Positions 11,471 to 22,614 of a stretch of 60,000 nt of DNA are shown here, piece after piece. The stretch lies in NCBI GenBank assembly GCA_030704615.1, contig CM060733.1:57910001-57970000 (forward strand), given 5' to 3'. Position numbers and translations under genes: made by a program. Positions within the stretch are counted from its first letter, which is position 1. Each line of letters begins with the position of its first letter. A model generated the notes under the pieces. It ran no database searches, had not been told where the DNA came from, and saw only the letters and a program-made list of their open reading frames with translations. The stretch is from Takakia lepidozioides (lineage: Eukaryota > Streptophyta > Takakiopsida > Takakiales > Takakiaceae).

Positions 11471-12230
11471 GACAGGGTGGATTCACATGCAGTGCTGCAT
11501 GAGACAAAGCTGCCAGGCCGAAGTGCTCCATCAACAACAGCAAAAGATAAGTCAAAAGCAAGCATCATCATGTCAAACCGGGAGCAAGCGGGCCGAAATC
11601 GGGGCTGCAGGCAGCAGCAGTATATTCCTTTTGCACACATCCTTATCTGCAAGCTCAAGAGAATTCAAAGTAGGTAGGGATCCTCACCTGGTCCCATCAC
11701 AAGCCCCCACAAAAAACCAATGGGTTAGTGAGGATTGTGGAACCCAAGTGAATCACAGACCCCTACACTTGTTATCGATGTCAACTAAGAACCCCAAAAA
11801 CAAGAGAGAAAGATATGAAGTAAAAGGAACCCTAATCACCAAAAGCACCTTGAGCGATTGGGGAAGGTAACACTGCGCCATCGCCACCAACACGCCACCT
11901 CCAGCACAGCTAAGGAGAAGCGAAGCATACAAATGTTAGGTTTAAGAAGGGAGAGAGAGCGATATACTTCCCCACCCAAGTGCCGCTGCGAAACAAAAAA
12001 AGCCAGAGGAAGGAAAGGGACGATGTCATCACAACGGGTTCTCCCGCCTGTGAGAAGAGACAAGACGCCGCCATTGCGCATCCCCAGGAGCTCGTCCGGC
12101 ATGAAGCAGCAGACAGGGTAGCAACATAGCTCAGACGTCATAACTCGCGAGCTCAGCAACAACCGGAGTGCAGTTGACAGCGAGAGAGACACCCTAGGGC
12201 AGAGCCGATTTTTCATCCAGAGGATGAATA
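11471..12230. other. Unassigned DNA with chance frames
   Basis: Several overlapping frames of 60-127 codons occur on both strands (for example 11487-11870 plus, 12216-11836 minus). None has a recognisable domain, and they are compositionally like the surrounding Arg/Ser-rich repeats. I found no RNA gene or clear element boundary. Confidence 0.4.
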
Positions 12231-12900
12231 ATCAATACCCTTTATCTCAAAAAACCGGCGGATGTCATCCGTTAGCTAGGTTTAAACAGTAGATTATAGG
12301 GTAGGAGTTAGGGTTTCACTCCTTAATTAGCAATAATTAAGGGTAATTAAAAAATTCTCCATGGCCATCATAAGCTGTTTTTTTCATCCGGTCCAGATGA
12401 AAAAATAAATAGGTTCATTTATTTGGATGAGGTCCATCAGCAGGATGAAAAAGTAGTATACATCATCCAGGGCAGCGGTTTCTCATCCTAACAGGTAATT
12501 CATCATCCCTTAAGAGAAAGCCTCATCCAGTACGGAAAAAAAGGCATAAAGGAGGAATAAAACAAATTCAAATCCTGGTATTTTTCATCCGGCATGGATG
12601 GAAAAATTATAGATAGGATGCCAGTATCATAACCCCTACGGAGGTAATTCCTCATTCTCTAGTGACTCATCTGATATAGATGAAAGTCAATAAAAGAGGA
12701 ATGAAAAATTATAGGTCATTTTTAAAGGTGTTTTAGTGTCCACCCAGGTAATTCTTCCGGTATGGATAGAAAACCTTTACAAGTCGGGTGAAAACATCTT
12801 TTAGAGTCCATCTGGTATAGATGGAAAATCATGAAAAGAACATTGATGCAACCGGCCAATTCCAAGGAGGGAGACAGAGGGAGAGAGGGGGCAACAATGA
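12230..12900. repeat. Cluster of TTTTTCATCC / GGATGAAAAA palindromes, left part
   Basis: Short imperfect palindromes recur, for example TTTTCATCCGGTCCAGATGAAAAA near 12385 and TTTTTCATCCGGCATGGATGGAAAAA near 12583, plus many single CATCC or GGATG half-sites. The same half-site recurs in the right part (13850-14180) and in other elements of this window. No frame is coding. Such arrays are common in non-coding parts of TEs. The function is unknown. Confidence 0.55.
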
Positions 12901-12924
12901 AAAAAAATGGGTTGGGGGGGGGGG

Positions 12925-13571
12925 GGGTCAGATGGTGGGGTTAGCTGCAGTATATGTCCAACACCAGATATCCTAAGTTAATCAACTCTATATCTTGGAA
13001 ACAGGACCGCCCACCGACCTGTCAAACAGGCTAAGTCCTGGCAGAAGACAGTAGAAGAGATTCTCAAGGACCTGGATCTTCACCCTGCTGGATAAATCTG
13101 ACTTAGAGGCTGTAGTGTCCAACCATGTCTGTTGCCATGAGATTGTCTGATGAAAATGAAGTTAGGCAAAAAACTTCTCTGAACTTGTTTCCAGTCAGTG
13201 ACATGGGGGAGGACATCTTGGATGACCTCAAGGGTCTATCCACTATCGGCACTAGACTGAAATTTAAACTCAGGGCAGGAAGCCTACATTTAAACAACAA
13301 ACAGAAGCAGAGAGGAAAGGGAGAGTGCAATTGCCCGTTGTGTGGGCAATCTGAAGACAATACTCATTTTCTGATACACTGTCCGGGGTTCTCTCACCAA
13401 AGAGACGCTCTCTTCAAACCTATCAAGGGAATTGTGCATGTACCTCTGTTTACCAACTTTGAAAGTCTCAAGGCTGATCCAAAAGCCCAGCCCCTTCTGA
13501 GGCCTAGTTTTTGGGCATCTCACACACAGCAGATTGATGTTTGTGTGAAGGGATTTGTAGAGGATATCTGA
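12925..13571 (+). mobile_element. LINE family E, 3' fragment (post-RT CCHC tail), copy 2
   Basis: The frame 13125-13571 (148 codons) holds SLNLFPVSDMGEDILDDLKG and then the zinc motif CPLCGQSEDNTHFLIHCPGF (C-x2-C-x8-H-x4-C), followed by LFKPIKGIVHVP. This is typical of the C-terminal zinc domain behind non-LTR RTs. Upstream, GGTCAGATGGTGGG...GTTAATC(A/G)ACTCTATATCTTG (12927-12995) is shared with copy 3 at 15583-15650. The RT itself is missing, so this is a truncated insertion or a remnant. Confidence 0.65.
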
Positions 13572-13679
13572 AAAACCCGGATTAATTCTATATGTGAAGG
13601 TAAGTCTTACTACCAACGTCAGCCGCTGATAGAGGTAGGATCTGTCCCTTTTGTTTCCCCAAGAGAGAAGGCAGCAAAG

Positions 13680-13765
13680 AGAAAAAAAAAAATGTGGGGG
13701 GGGGGGGGGGGAGTGACTGAGTAGCAGCAGCTGCTCAGTCACTCCCCCCCCCCCACCTTCTTTTC
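13680..13765. repeat. Foldback with G-run and C-run arms
   Basis: A G-run of about 17 (13694-13710) is followed by GAGTGACTGAGTAGCAGCAGC and then, after the reversed GCTGCTCAGTCACTC, a run of C (13744-13754). The two arms are reverse complements, making a perfect-looking hairpin around the AGCAGCAGCTGCT centre. It is non-coding. Confidence 0.7.
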
Positions 13766-13849
13766 TTTTCTTTGTTGCCCCCTGATGTCTCCCTCTCACT
13801 CCCTCTCTCCCTCTCCCTCTATAAATCTTTGGATTTCATCTGGCCTTAT

Positions 13850-14190
13850 ACTTTTGAGGTTATTTAGTTTTTCATCCCTAATTTTTTTCATCCAAATCTG
13901 GATGATTTTATTATTGGATGATGAAACTTAATATACAGAAAGCTAGAGTTACCATCTATTTTTTTCATCTAAACTGGATGATCTACATAAATAATGGTTA
14001 CCTATTATAAAATCCAAGAGAATAATAAAACTACCATCATAAATGATGGTAGTTATTAAACCTAAACCTATACCATAACCCTAAGAGATACATCTCTATG
14101 GGATGTCATCCAGTGACAAAATGCCTATCTTGGTAAAATGTGATATTTCATCCAGCCTGGATGAAAAATCGGGCAGTTTTGCCCTAAGCA
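13850..14190. repeat. TTTTTCATCC / GGATGAAAAA palindrome cluster, right part
   Basis: Palindromes such as TTTTTCATCCAAATCTGGATGATT near 13890, TTTTTCATCTAAACTGGATGAT near 13960 and TTTCATCCAGCCTGGATGAAAA near 14149 continue the pattern of 12.2-12.9 kb on the other side of LINE E copy 2, as if that LINE fragment had inserted into a longer palindromic array. Confidence 0.55.
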
Positions 14191-15570
14191 GGCCGACACA
14201 CTTTAAGCACTGAAATCGTGCTTCAGTGAACTTTGATGATGCGCCGTATAAACCTGCTCCCCTGCTGCTACATGGTACTCGTGATTGCTGGCTCTTGGGA
14301 TGCGCAGAGGTGGTTAAACAGATTCTTCTATGGCAGACGACAAAGCCGTGATTGCTCTGATCAGGAACTCATGGTTCTTTATTTTGCAACGGCGCTTTTA
14401 CTCCTTGTTGGGAAGTACTCTATCCCTATTTATCTACAGATTACTTGTTGCTCTCTCTTTGTGTATGAGCCACTCTCTAGCTGTGAACGCTTCTACTCTG
14501 ACTGCGTTCTGTTGGAGACAATCTGTTGGAAGCCATGGCGCAAGGCATACCACAAACACTCAAGGTTTTTTTTGAGTTTACCATTGCTTGAACTGTCATC
14601 TGTACTTGCTTTAGAATTCAACACTGACATGGATAGCAACTGTGAAGACCTGCCACTTACCTGCTGCATCCTCACTAACACACATCGCTATGTGGTGGTT
14701 TTTGGGACGGGCACAGGTGAGGGTCTTCACTTGTCTTGATTTCTTGAAGCTTGCAGTTCCCGTTCTTGCAAGTGTGGATACTGCCGCTGCCTAAGCTGCT
14801 GATGCCATCTGCTGTTTCGAACTACCTCCATGCCACTTCAGACCTGCGGCAAGATTGCTCCAATGAGGATCTGTTTCTCTCCTTACCCCTGTTTATGGTT
14901 TTTTACAACCACATTTGCATGTGTAGGAGTTTAGCTATGAAGGATACAAGGATACAAAAAAGTAGTTATTACTATGACTGCCTTGATACTTGGCAAATGA
15001 GAACTCTTGGTATGACTCTGATGGATCAAAAGGATAGGCTTTGATAGATAACACACATTCTTCAAGGCCCTCATATCATTTTGGTTTCATGGCTTGATAA
15101 CAAACTGGGGTTTTGAGCTGCTCTTTCACCTTGGCAGAACTACCTTATGTGGCCTTAAAATACCATTTTAGGCCTATACATGCTTAAGGGGGCTCTACAC
15201 TGATGTTTCTTCTTCTTTTTTAAGAATCTTGCTTATATCTTGGTTCTAAAACATCATCTTCAAACCAAACCTGCAATCTGGTTTTTGAAATGAGTTTATA
15301 ATGGATTCTTGAGACGATGATGTGTACTTTGGTGCTTTCATGATATGATTGACCTGGAATCCCACCCTCCCGCCCTGTTTTTTCAGAGACCCTGAAATGT
15401 AATTGGGTATTCAAATGAGATTGTAAACATGAAAGAGAATGTTAGATGGTGCCCTGTAAAGGGCTGTTTTGTCTTTCAATGACAATGACCTTAGCAGTCT
15501 TGTCCATGTCTTGACATGACATGTATATCTTCCCTCTCTTCTGTGCTGCTCTCTTTTAAGCTCCTGACAC
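14190..15570. other. Unassigned DNA; inverted match to 10.27-10.47 kb at its right end
   Basis: A plus-strand frame at 14233-14739 (168 codons) is Leu/Cys/Ser-rich and unlike any family I know. I treat it as chance. The right end (15360-15560) is an inverted copy of 10270-10465 and precedes LINE E copy 3, so this side probably belongs to the same element in the opposite orientation. Confidence 0.4.
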
Positions 15571-15574
15571 CCTA

Positions 15575-15990
15575 AATTCAAGATCAGATGGTGGGTTCAG
15601 CTGCAACATATGTCCAACACCAGATATCCTAAGTTAATCGACTCTATATCTTGAAACAGGACCGCCCTGTCAAACAGGGTAGGCCCTGGGAGAATAGAGT
15701 AAAAGAGATTCTCAAGGATCTGAATCTGGACCCGCAAATCTTGACCTTGCTCGATAAACCTGACTTAGAGAGTGTAGTGTCCAAAGCCATGTCTGTTACC
15801 AGAAAATTGTCCGATGAAAATGAAGTTAGGAAGAAAACTTCCCTGAACCTGTTTCCAGTCTGTGACATGGGGGAAGACATCATGGATGCGCTCAAGGGTC
15901 TATCCCACTCTTGGCACCAGACCTAAATTTAAACTCAAGGCAGGAAGACTACCTTTGAACAATAAACATAAATAGAGAGGAAAAGGGGAG
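15575..15990 (+). mobile_element. LINE family E, 3' fragment, copy 3
   Basis: The frame 15651-15926 (91 codons) contains VSKAMSVTRKLSDENEVRKK and SLNLFPVCDMGEDIMDALKG, close to copies 1 and 2. The frame stops before the zinc motif, and the following sequence (AATTTAAACTCAAGGCAGGAAG, 15926-15948) continues the similarity in another frame before diverging near 15990. The copy is broken and truncated. Confidence 0.6.
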
Positions 15991-15999
15991 TGCAATTTC

Positions 16000-16430
16000 C
16001 CTGACGTACCTCTGCTGTTGCGGCTGCTGGTGCTTGAAGCGAGCTGGCGCGGCCAGCTGCTGCGGTGCTGTCGCGGCTACCAGCGGCACGGGCCCCCGCT
16101 GCTGCAGGGCGTCTCTCCCCGCTCACCACGGCTCTCTCTCTCTCTCTTCAGCTCGTTAGGTCGCGCCTCTGCGTGGCGTTCCTACCACACAGGGGAGAGA
16201 GACATCAGCCCGTGCTTAGGGCAAGAAAGCAAGACAGAAAGTGAGGGAGGAGGCGGTGCTTACCTTGGGCGTTGGAGCGGCATTGGGGCAAACTCCTTGG
16301 GGCCTTGCGACCACCTCGGGCTCATCAGCAGGTGCGTTTCTCCTCCACCCTAAACCCCACTCTCTGAACTACCTCTCTCCCAAAGAACAAACGAAAACGG
16401 GAGGGGAAAAAGATGTTGAAAGCACTTAGG
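16000..16430. other. GC-rich leader, nothing recognised
   Basis: The stretch is GC-rich with CTGCTG and CTCTCT runs. A 111-codon plus-strand frame (16018-16353) shows no domain. The segment separates LINE E copy 3 from the GC-rich CACTA-type block. Confidence 0.35.
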
Positions 16431-16439
16431 GAAAAAAAA

Positions 16440-16690
16440 AAAACGCGGCGCCTACGTGCGACGCTCGGCCGTCGCACGCATGCGCCCGCCCTTTTTTTGA
16501 AATGTAAAAATGAAATTTGCGGCGGCTGGCCGTCGTTTCTTGCGACCCCCGGCCCCATAAATATAAAAACATGTCGCCCCCCGCGACGGCTGTCCGTCGC
16601 GGGGTGCGACCCCCAGGTAAAAAATTGAAAAAAAACTCGTCGTCAAATGCGACGCGAGGGTGTCGCAAGAGGCGACGGCCGACCTTTTTG
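16440..16690. mobile_element. GC-rich CACTA-type subterminal block 3
   Basis: The motifs GCGACGCTCGGCCGTCGC, GCGACCCCC, CGCGACGGCTGTCCGTCGCG and GCGACGCGAGGGTGTCGC appear in both orientations, matching blocks 1 and 2 in style. The block lies upstream of, and probably belongs to, the CACTA element whose genes start near 17.1 kb. An exact CACTA terminus was not found here, so the left end may be lost or diverged. Confidence 0.5.
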
Positions 16691-17059
16691 GGTTTAGTTT
16701 TTATTTTTTATTTTTTATTTTTCATATGGTACTGGGTTAGGGTGTTTGCTTTTCTTTATGGTGCTGGGTTTTGGATTGGCGGTTTTGGTTGTGGATCTTG
16801 GGTTAAAATGATAAACGGTATAATTAGGATTCACGTACCCAAAATGTGGTTCAATCTGATAATCGCAAAGCGCTGGGTCTCAACAAATTTTTCCATGGTG
16901 TGGGCATCATGAAGGTAGAACGAGAGGAAGAATTTATTGTCTTGGCTCTAGCACCATAGGGATTGCTCCGCCTTTGGTTACCAATTTTGAAAGCCCCGAG
17001 ACTGAGGCATAGGGTTTTTTTGCCAACGATTTTTGAGAAATGAAAGTGTTGGTGGTGTG

Positions 17060-18756
17060 TGTTAATTAGGATGGGATGGTGAGGAAACATCGACCCGTCT
17101 CCCTCGAGGATGGGGAGGTAGTACCACATATCGATTGTGGTCCTAGAGCGACCATTTTTCGTGGCGAGGAGCCACCCATTGCATCTGATCCAATACAAGC
17201 TGCTGGGCACAATCGTAGAAGGGACCGGGGCCAAATTTCAGGTGATGCGGAGGATGTTGACACTCCGGGATCGAGTCGGGCGCGCCGCGGGTTGCTCCCT
17301 CGCGGGCCACCCCGTCCAACCACGTCCACCTTTGACACCCCCCCCCCCCCCCCCCGACATGATTGAGTGTTGGTGCACTAAGTGTTGGGAACAGATACCG
17401 CCGGGCGGCACCAGACCACCGAGGTGGCGACCGCATGTTGTCGAAAAACATTACAAGAAGAACAAGATTGCGGATGCGGCAAAGGTGAGTGTTTTTCCCA
17501 CCCCTCTCATTAATATTCATTTAAGGTACATTTAGGTTTATCTAATAATATAGTATGATTGGTAAGCATACATGAATTGAAATTACGACATAAGTATTGT
17601 TGCGTCGTTCACTACGCACATTGCAGCCATGACTTGATGCCGAAGCTCGCAATCACATTGCACAGGAGGCATTTCGCACCGGAATTTGTGCCAGAGCATG
17701 TGCCCGATGTGACCAGTTGGTTCCTCCAGCAGCACGTAGATGAGATGCGTAGGGTCGAGGGGTATTGTAGGTGTCGTAGGCATTATGGCCAGCGACGAGC
17801 AGGCCCACCCCGCCCCCCTCTAGTTTCCTCAAGCGATCCCCCTGATTGTGGCCTACCCCCCCCCCGGGTCTGTTTCTTTGCCTGATCCGGACGTTGTACC
17901 CGCGGCTGCACCTCCGACATTACATCCTCAACCACCTCCACTTTCATCTCCTCCGCTAGCAGTACCACCTCCACCTCCACCTCCACGTGCATGTGCCCCT
18001 CGAACCCCTAGGAGGGGTCGGCTTCGCCCTAGGTTACCCATTCGGCTTGGGTGGCCTCAGCCAGATCCTCGCCCCCGATGGGAAGCGCATAGGACTATGT
18101 TATTGAGGACCGTCCAGCCTCGTTGTTGGGGGAATCATCTCGACCCTCCCACCCCCATCCGAGAAAATGTGGAGTTCGAGTATTGGGGGAGACGGTATGT
18201 TGTGAGAACCGCTACAGACCCTGCTATGGGTCGGGGTTTATTCACGGTCAATGATATTGTGGTTCCTCCTCGGAGAAACAGCATGGTGAACTTGTTTCCC
18301 TACTACGGTCCATACTACACCTCCGCGGAGTTCTGTACATTATGCCTCGAAGCCCCATACATCCTACCCTACATTTTGTGTGTCAACAGACATGATGTAC
18401 GTAGACGGGGGTTGTCTCCCATTGAGATCAGATTTTGTGATGGTGACCCCGACATCTTCGGCAATGTTGCCCTGTTGGTCAATAGTTCTTTTGGTCATCC
18501 TAGGAGAACCAATGTAGTATGGGATGAGCTAAGCGATGGGCATGAGAGCTTTTGTGGTCATACGTCAGTATACTGTGAGGGGATGCACATGTTTGTGATG
18601 ACATGTGCTAGTAGGACTATTAGGGCTGACAGCGACCTATTTGCATCATACGAGTTTTCCCGGGATGATTGGGACCTCCGATTACAGCGTGAGTGGGATG
18701 TGTATGATAGAAATAGGGTTCCTTTGAGACAGGGATCGCAGAGAGGGGCATGGTAG
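17060..18756 (+). pseudogene. CACTA-associated ORF: zinc finger, proline-rich linker, SET-like domain
   Basis: A first exon near 17076-17484 contains IECWCTKCWEQ...WRPHVVEKHYKK, resembling the Transpos_assoc-type zinc finger (C-x2-C...H) at the N-terminus of plant TNP2 transposases, and ends at a good donor AAG|GTGAGT. A reading-frame-compatible acceptor is at 17593-17594. The next exon is frameshifted at a C-run near 17860 and then runs open from 17848 to 18756. After a proline-rich stretch (PPPPPPPRACAP), residues 100-290 look like a SET domain: GRGLFTVNDI, YYGPYY, GNVALLVNSSFGH in place of the usual RFINHSC, and CASRTIRADSDLFASYEF in place of the GEEL.DY motif. SET domains transfer methyl groups from S-adenosylmethionine to lysines. 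The canonical NHSC is NSSF here, so activity is uncertain. It could also be a captured host gene fragment. Confidence 0.6.
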
Positions 18757-18759
18757 ATA

Positions 18760-19740
18760 TTCTCATGATGTACTTTGTATACATCCGATTAATCGATTGA
18801 TGTAAAATTTTTTCTTGTTGCTCGTGTGGGTTGCATCTTTGCATATGTGATCTAAACATACTTATGCACATGTGGACCAAATATGAGCTTGAACCAAGTT
18901 GATTCAATGGGTCATTCTAGTGTTGAACGCAGCTACGTGTCATAGAGACGGAAAATTGTGTTTCGCCTGCAGATGATTTTTTTTTTATTCCATTTTAAGC
19001 CATATGCTTAATGATAGCATATGCAATGTGCGTGCAAAATTTGGGAGTATACAAAAGTCATTTGGACCCATAACCAGATTTTGTTCTCTCATTTGCACTC
19101 CAAAGTTGAGTTATCTTCAACTTCATGCACTCTTCATAGAGAATTCTGCAAAAGTGACCCTAGAAACACACTTATTTTTTTTCCACTTTTTTTGTGTCTC
19201 ATTTTTTGCATGGATGTAGTGGTGCAAAGCCCGATGTCACAGAACAAAATAGAGCTAAAATAAATCATTACGCCCCTCAAAACTGCAATCATATATTTTC
19301 TAAATGCAATTTATTATTATTATTTTAAATTCATTTAAATTCGATTTAATTCAAAATTGGTGCAAGGGTGAGTGCGTCGTTGGGGGAGGTTTTTTTTTTT
19401 TTTTTTTTTTTTTTTCGTTTTTCCCTTCTGCTGGATCTTTGTACAAGTGTGCACACATATTTAAGCACATGTAGGAAAAATGAAGCTTGAGCCACATCCG
19501 TTTGTTGGGTGCAATGGCATGAGAGAATTTTCTTTCACATTAATAAACAAAAATTGATTGATAGGGTGAACGCGTCATTGGGGGGGGCAAATGATTTTGT
19601 TTGGGTTTGAAACTTTGCATGTGTGTACATGCGCACATACATGTAATTATTGAATGACTTTTTTGATGCACACACACATTGAAGGTTGTTGTTTGCATTT
19701 CGCTTATAATATATGTCCATATGTTCATTTGTTCGTATCA
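18760..19740. other. AT-rich spacer between SET-like ORF and transposase
   Basis: AT-rich DNA with T runs (19390-19415) and no credible reading frame. It ends at a plausible splice acceptor, TTCGTATCAG|GAC at 19741, where the acidic transposase frame begins, so much of it may be intron or promoter of the transposase gene. Repeated ACACATG/CATGTG and GCACATGT stretches occur around 18860 and 19450. Confidence 0.4.
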
Positions 19741-19741
19741 G

Positions 19742-21540
19742 GACTTTGTCCATCCCTTCCCGGTCTTTTATCTTGGCACCCCATCCGAAAACAACCCAAG
19801 TACATCAGGCGGGAGCCGTGGGCGAGACGCCGCCCCCACGATACCGGACGATGATGACGATGACAGTGATAGTGACAGTGACAACAACAATGAGCATGGA
19901 ATTAACCAGGAGGATGTGCAAGCCATGGAGGATCTCTTAATGCATCATGTGGGCGCTGATGCATCCCATGAAGAGGGAATCCGGCCAATCGATAATCCTG
20001 AAATGGCCCCCTCAAATGACATGGAGAGGGAGGCGAGAACTCCCTTGTACGAAAAGGCGAAAGTGAGTCGACTTTCAACAATCTTACTTTTGCTCAATTT
20101 TCAAATTCGATTTGGCATAAGTAATGTTGGGATGTCTGCCATAATGCGAACTATTGCAGACTATATCCTTGCTCCACACTTGAAACCCCAAGATGTCACG
20201 GTTGCCGAAAGAGGCGCGCGGAAGTCTTGGACTCTGTGGGGATGGGCTATAAGATTTTTCATGCATGTCCATGTGATAAAACCCTATACTACGGAGAGGA
20301 TTTGTATCTCACCAAGTGCCCAAAGTGCAAGAAAGACCGATATCGGGATGATGTCCAAGGGAAAAAAGTACCACGCAAGATATAAGCGTCATTCCCCCTC
20401 GCAGATTACTTTCTTTAATCTTCTCAATGTATGTAAAGTGTATTCCACAAAGTTTAGGGTTTAGAGAGTAATACTCATACAAGATCTGATTGTGGTTTTG
20501 GAAGGAATGAGTGAGGAGTGGAAGGAGCGACGTTCGGTTTTGACCATTCATACCCAGGCTGCCAATGTGCCAGATGAGTGTACTCATTTCATGTTTATTA
20601 TTGTCTTAGACTTTACATTAAACTTTTGATCTCTGACGCAATTCAGATGCAAGATTGATGAGTGACATAATCATGGAGTAAGACGTGTAATTCATTTTGT
20701 AGTATAATTTGCATATTGGTGGAGCATTGAAACAATGATATGAATGTCTCATAGGAAAAAAACAAGTGGCAAACATGGACACGTACTTGCGACCTCTTGT
20801 TGAGCTATGGAGGGGGGTCCCGACATTGGATGCTTCACTTGACCCTATGGCTGGACAATCTTTTCAGATGAGGCATCTTGCTTTGGACAATGCATGATTA
20901 TCCAGGTATATTATGTTCCCCATGAACAACCCGCGTACATTCACTTGTCAATGTCGGATAATATCGATGATGATTGGGATTGATTGAAGTAGCGGCGACA
21001 GTCTTGTGCACCGTAGTGGGGTAGATGGCATTATGGGCCATGCACATGACAACTTTTTGTTTTTGCTAATGTGGCGGGATGTGTAGTACATGACTAACTG
21101 TTTGCTCGGGGCTAAGCACCAAATAGTACCATGCATGCTTGCATTGTGGCGATGATCTTGATGCACATAGCTCCCGTCATCTTCACAAGATGATGTATCC
21201 CAACTACCGCAAATTTCTTCCTATGAGCCATCGATAGAGAAGAAGAGAGAAACACTTGTTTGATGGCAAAGAGGATGAAGTGGACGTGTCCGGCATGAAA
21301 CGACTTTCAATCTTCTACGAGTTGCCATATTGGGGGGTACATATTCCACAAAAACACCGTCAATATCCCTATGCATGCATGTGATACATTTGGTATGCGT
21401 TGCATTGTCACTTTCACGTAAATTTTTTTGTGTAAGTCTTTGTGGGTGGGGATATATATAGGACCTGAAGATTCGCCATCTTCTAGATCCCATGCATATT
21501 GAGAAGAATGTATGCTCGTGCTTTGTCAATCATTAATGCA
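19742..21540 (+). pseudogene. CACTA TNP2-type transposase, N-terminal and catalytic-region pieces
   Basis: From 19742 the frame gives an acidic tract (PDDDDDDSDSDSDNNNEHG) and then REARTPLYEKAKVSRLSTIL, matching the 'TPLY...SRLS' block of TNP2 transposases. After a frameshift near 20215, VGMGYKIFHACPCDKTLYYG and CPKCKKDRYRDD (to 20384) give the TNP2 zinc motif. Later fragments are MDTYLRPLVE and LWRGVPTLDAS (20775-20835), MYPNYRKFLPMSHR and HLFDGKEDE (21190-21285), LSIFYELPYW (21304-21333) and, after a probable 125-bp intron (GT at 21337, AG at 21461), DLKIRHLLDPMHIEKNVC. The transposase cuts and joins the element's ends. At least three stops or frameshifts make this copy inactive. It is interrupted after 21540. 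Confidence 0.8.
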
Positions 21541-22072
21541 TCCCATTAACGAGTGCATACTTAATTTAGGGTTCGTGTTAGACAGAGCTAGGTTAGGTCC
21601 CGAAGGCGCCGCCTAGCCCCGAGGGTGCTGCTAGTTTGGATTATAATTTTTCTATGTTATAAGTGTTTTGCGTCTGTAGTTTGTAACCAACAATTAGTAC
21701 TATCTCACTAACGTATTTACGGAAACAATAGTCCAGGAATAAGCAATGCGAATGTATAATTATCCTTGGTATAAAGGTTATGTTATTTTAGAGGAGGGAT
21801 ATTTAGTGTAAATATTAATTATTCAGCAAACAATAACAAATTAATTTCAATTAATCAACTTTAGTATTTTTATTTTATTTTGAATAACTTTATGTATATG
21901 TTCAAAGATAGAGATACGGATTTATTTAGTTCTTACTAGTACCCATTAATCTAGGTGAGTTAAGAATATAAAATTAATTAGATCATTTTGAGGAAGAGAT
22001 CAACCCAACCAACAATATTACTATAACCAAAATAAAAGAAGAGAATAAAACTAATTATAGAGAGCAGTGTGG

Positions 22073-22475
22073 CGGCTATTGGGATTTGAAATCCCAACCT
22101 CGACTGTGCAAGCAAAATTTCTAACTGGTAAGTCCCTCAAGTTATATTCAAGACCAACTTGTCTATTTAAGTACTTATAAAGCTATTACAAAGGTTTTTT
22201 TTATTACAAGAAGTATAAGCAAAAACTAACTCAATTTTAACAAGCGAGAGTTAATCCCTCAACCTTGGCGATGCAGCGAAGGTCCCTAACCAACAGACCA
22301 AGATGGATTTGTGAAGATACAAGCAGTAATTTAACTATTTAACATTCATTTCTAAGATCTATCCAAGGAATCTTTAAAAAAAACTAACTACAAGGAAATG
22401 ATGTAGGAATAGGGTTTGAACCTTTGACCTATGATGCACAAATAATTTCCTTAACCACTAAACCCAAGTACCGTT
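22073..22475 (-). repeat. Three tRNA-like segments in a row (SINE-like)
   Basis: On the minus strand, 22472-22406 reads GGTACTTGGGTTTAGTGGTTAAGG...AAAGGTTCAAACCC, with an A-box-like TAGTGGTTAAGG and a B-box-like GGTTCAAACCC at tRNA spacing. The segments 22310-22252 (TGGTCTGTTGGTTAGGGACC...GGTTGAGGGATT) and 22131-22073 (GGACTTACCAGTTAGAA...GGGATTTCAAATCCC) have the same layout. Acceptor-stem pairing is poor, so they are not working tRNA genes. They look like tRNA-derived SINE heads or degenerate tRNA relics. Confidence 0.45.
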
Positions 22476-22614
22476 CTTGTGAAACTTGTAGTGTATTAAC
22501 TCTTTTAAACTGTTGTTTCACAACTTCCAGTGATTAACGTTTCTATCAGCAGATCGTTTCACGAACCTTCGGTCTTCTTCTTGAAATTCTAGCATTCCTT
22601 CGTTCAGTCCCGAT

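Noticed and set aside
14233-14739. 168-codon plus-strand frame
   Set aside because: Leu/Cys/Ser-rich without any domain, and the region is part of inverted repeat material; probably chance.
22406-22472. Functional tRNA gene on the minus strand
   Set aside because: A- and B-box-like motifs are present, but the acceptor stem does not pair and no anticodon arm is clear.
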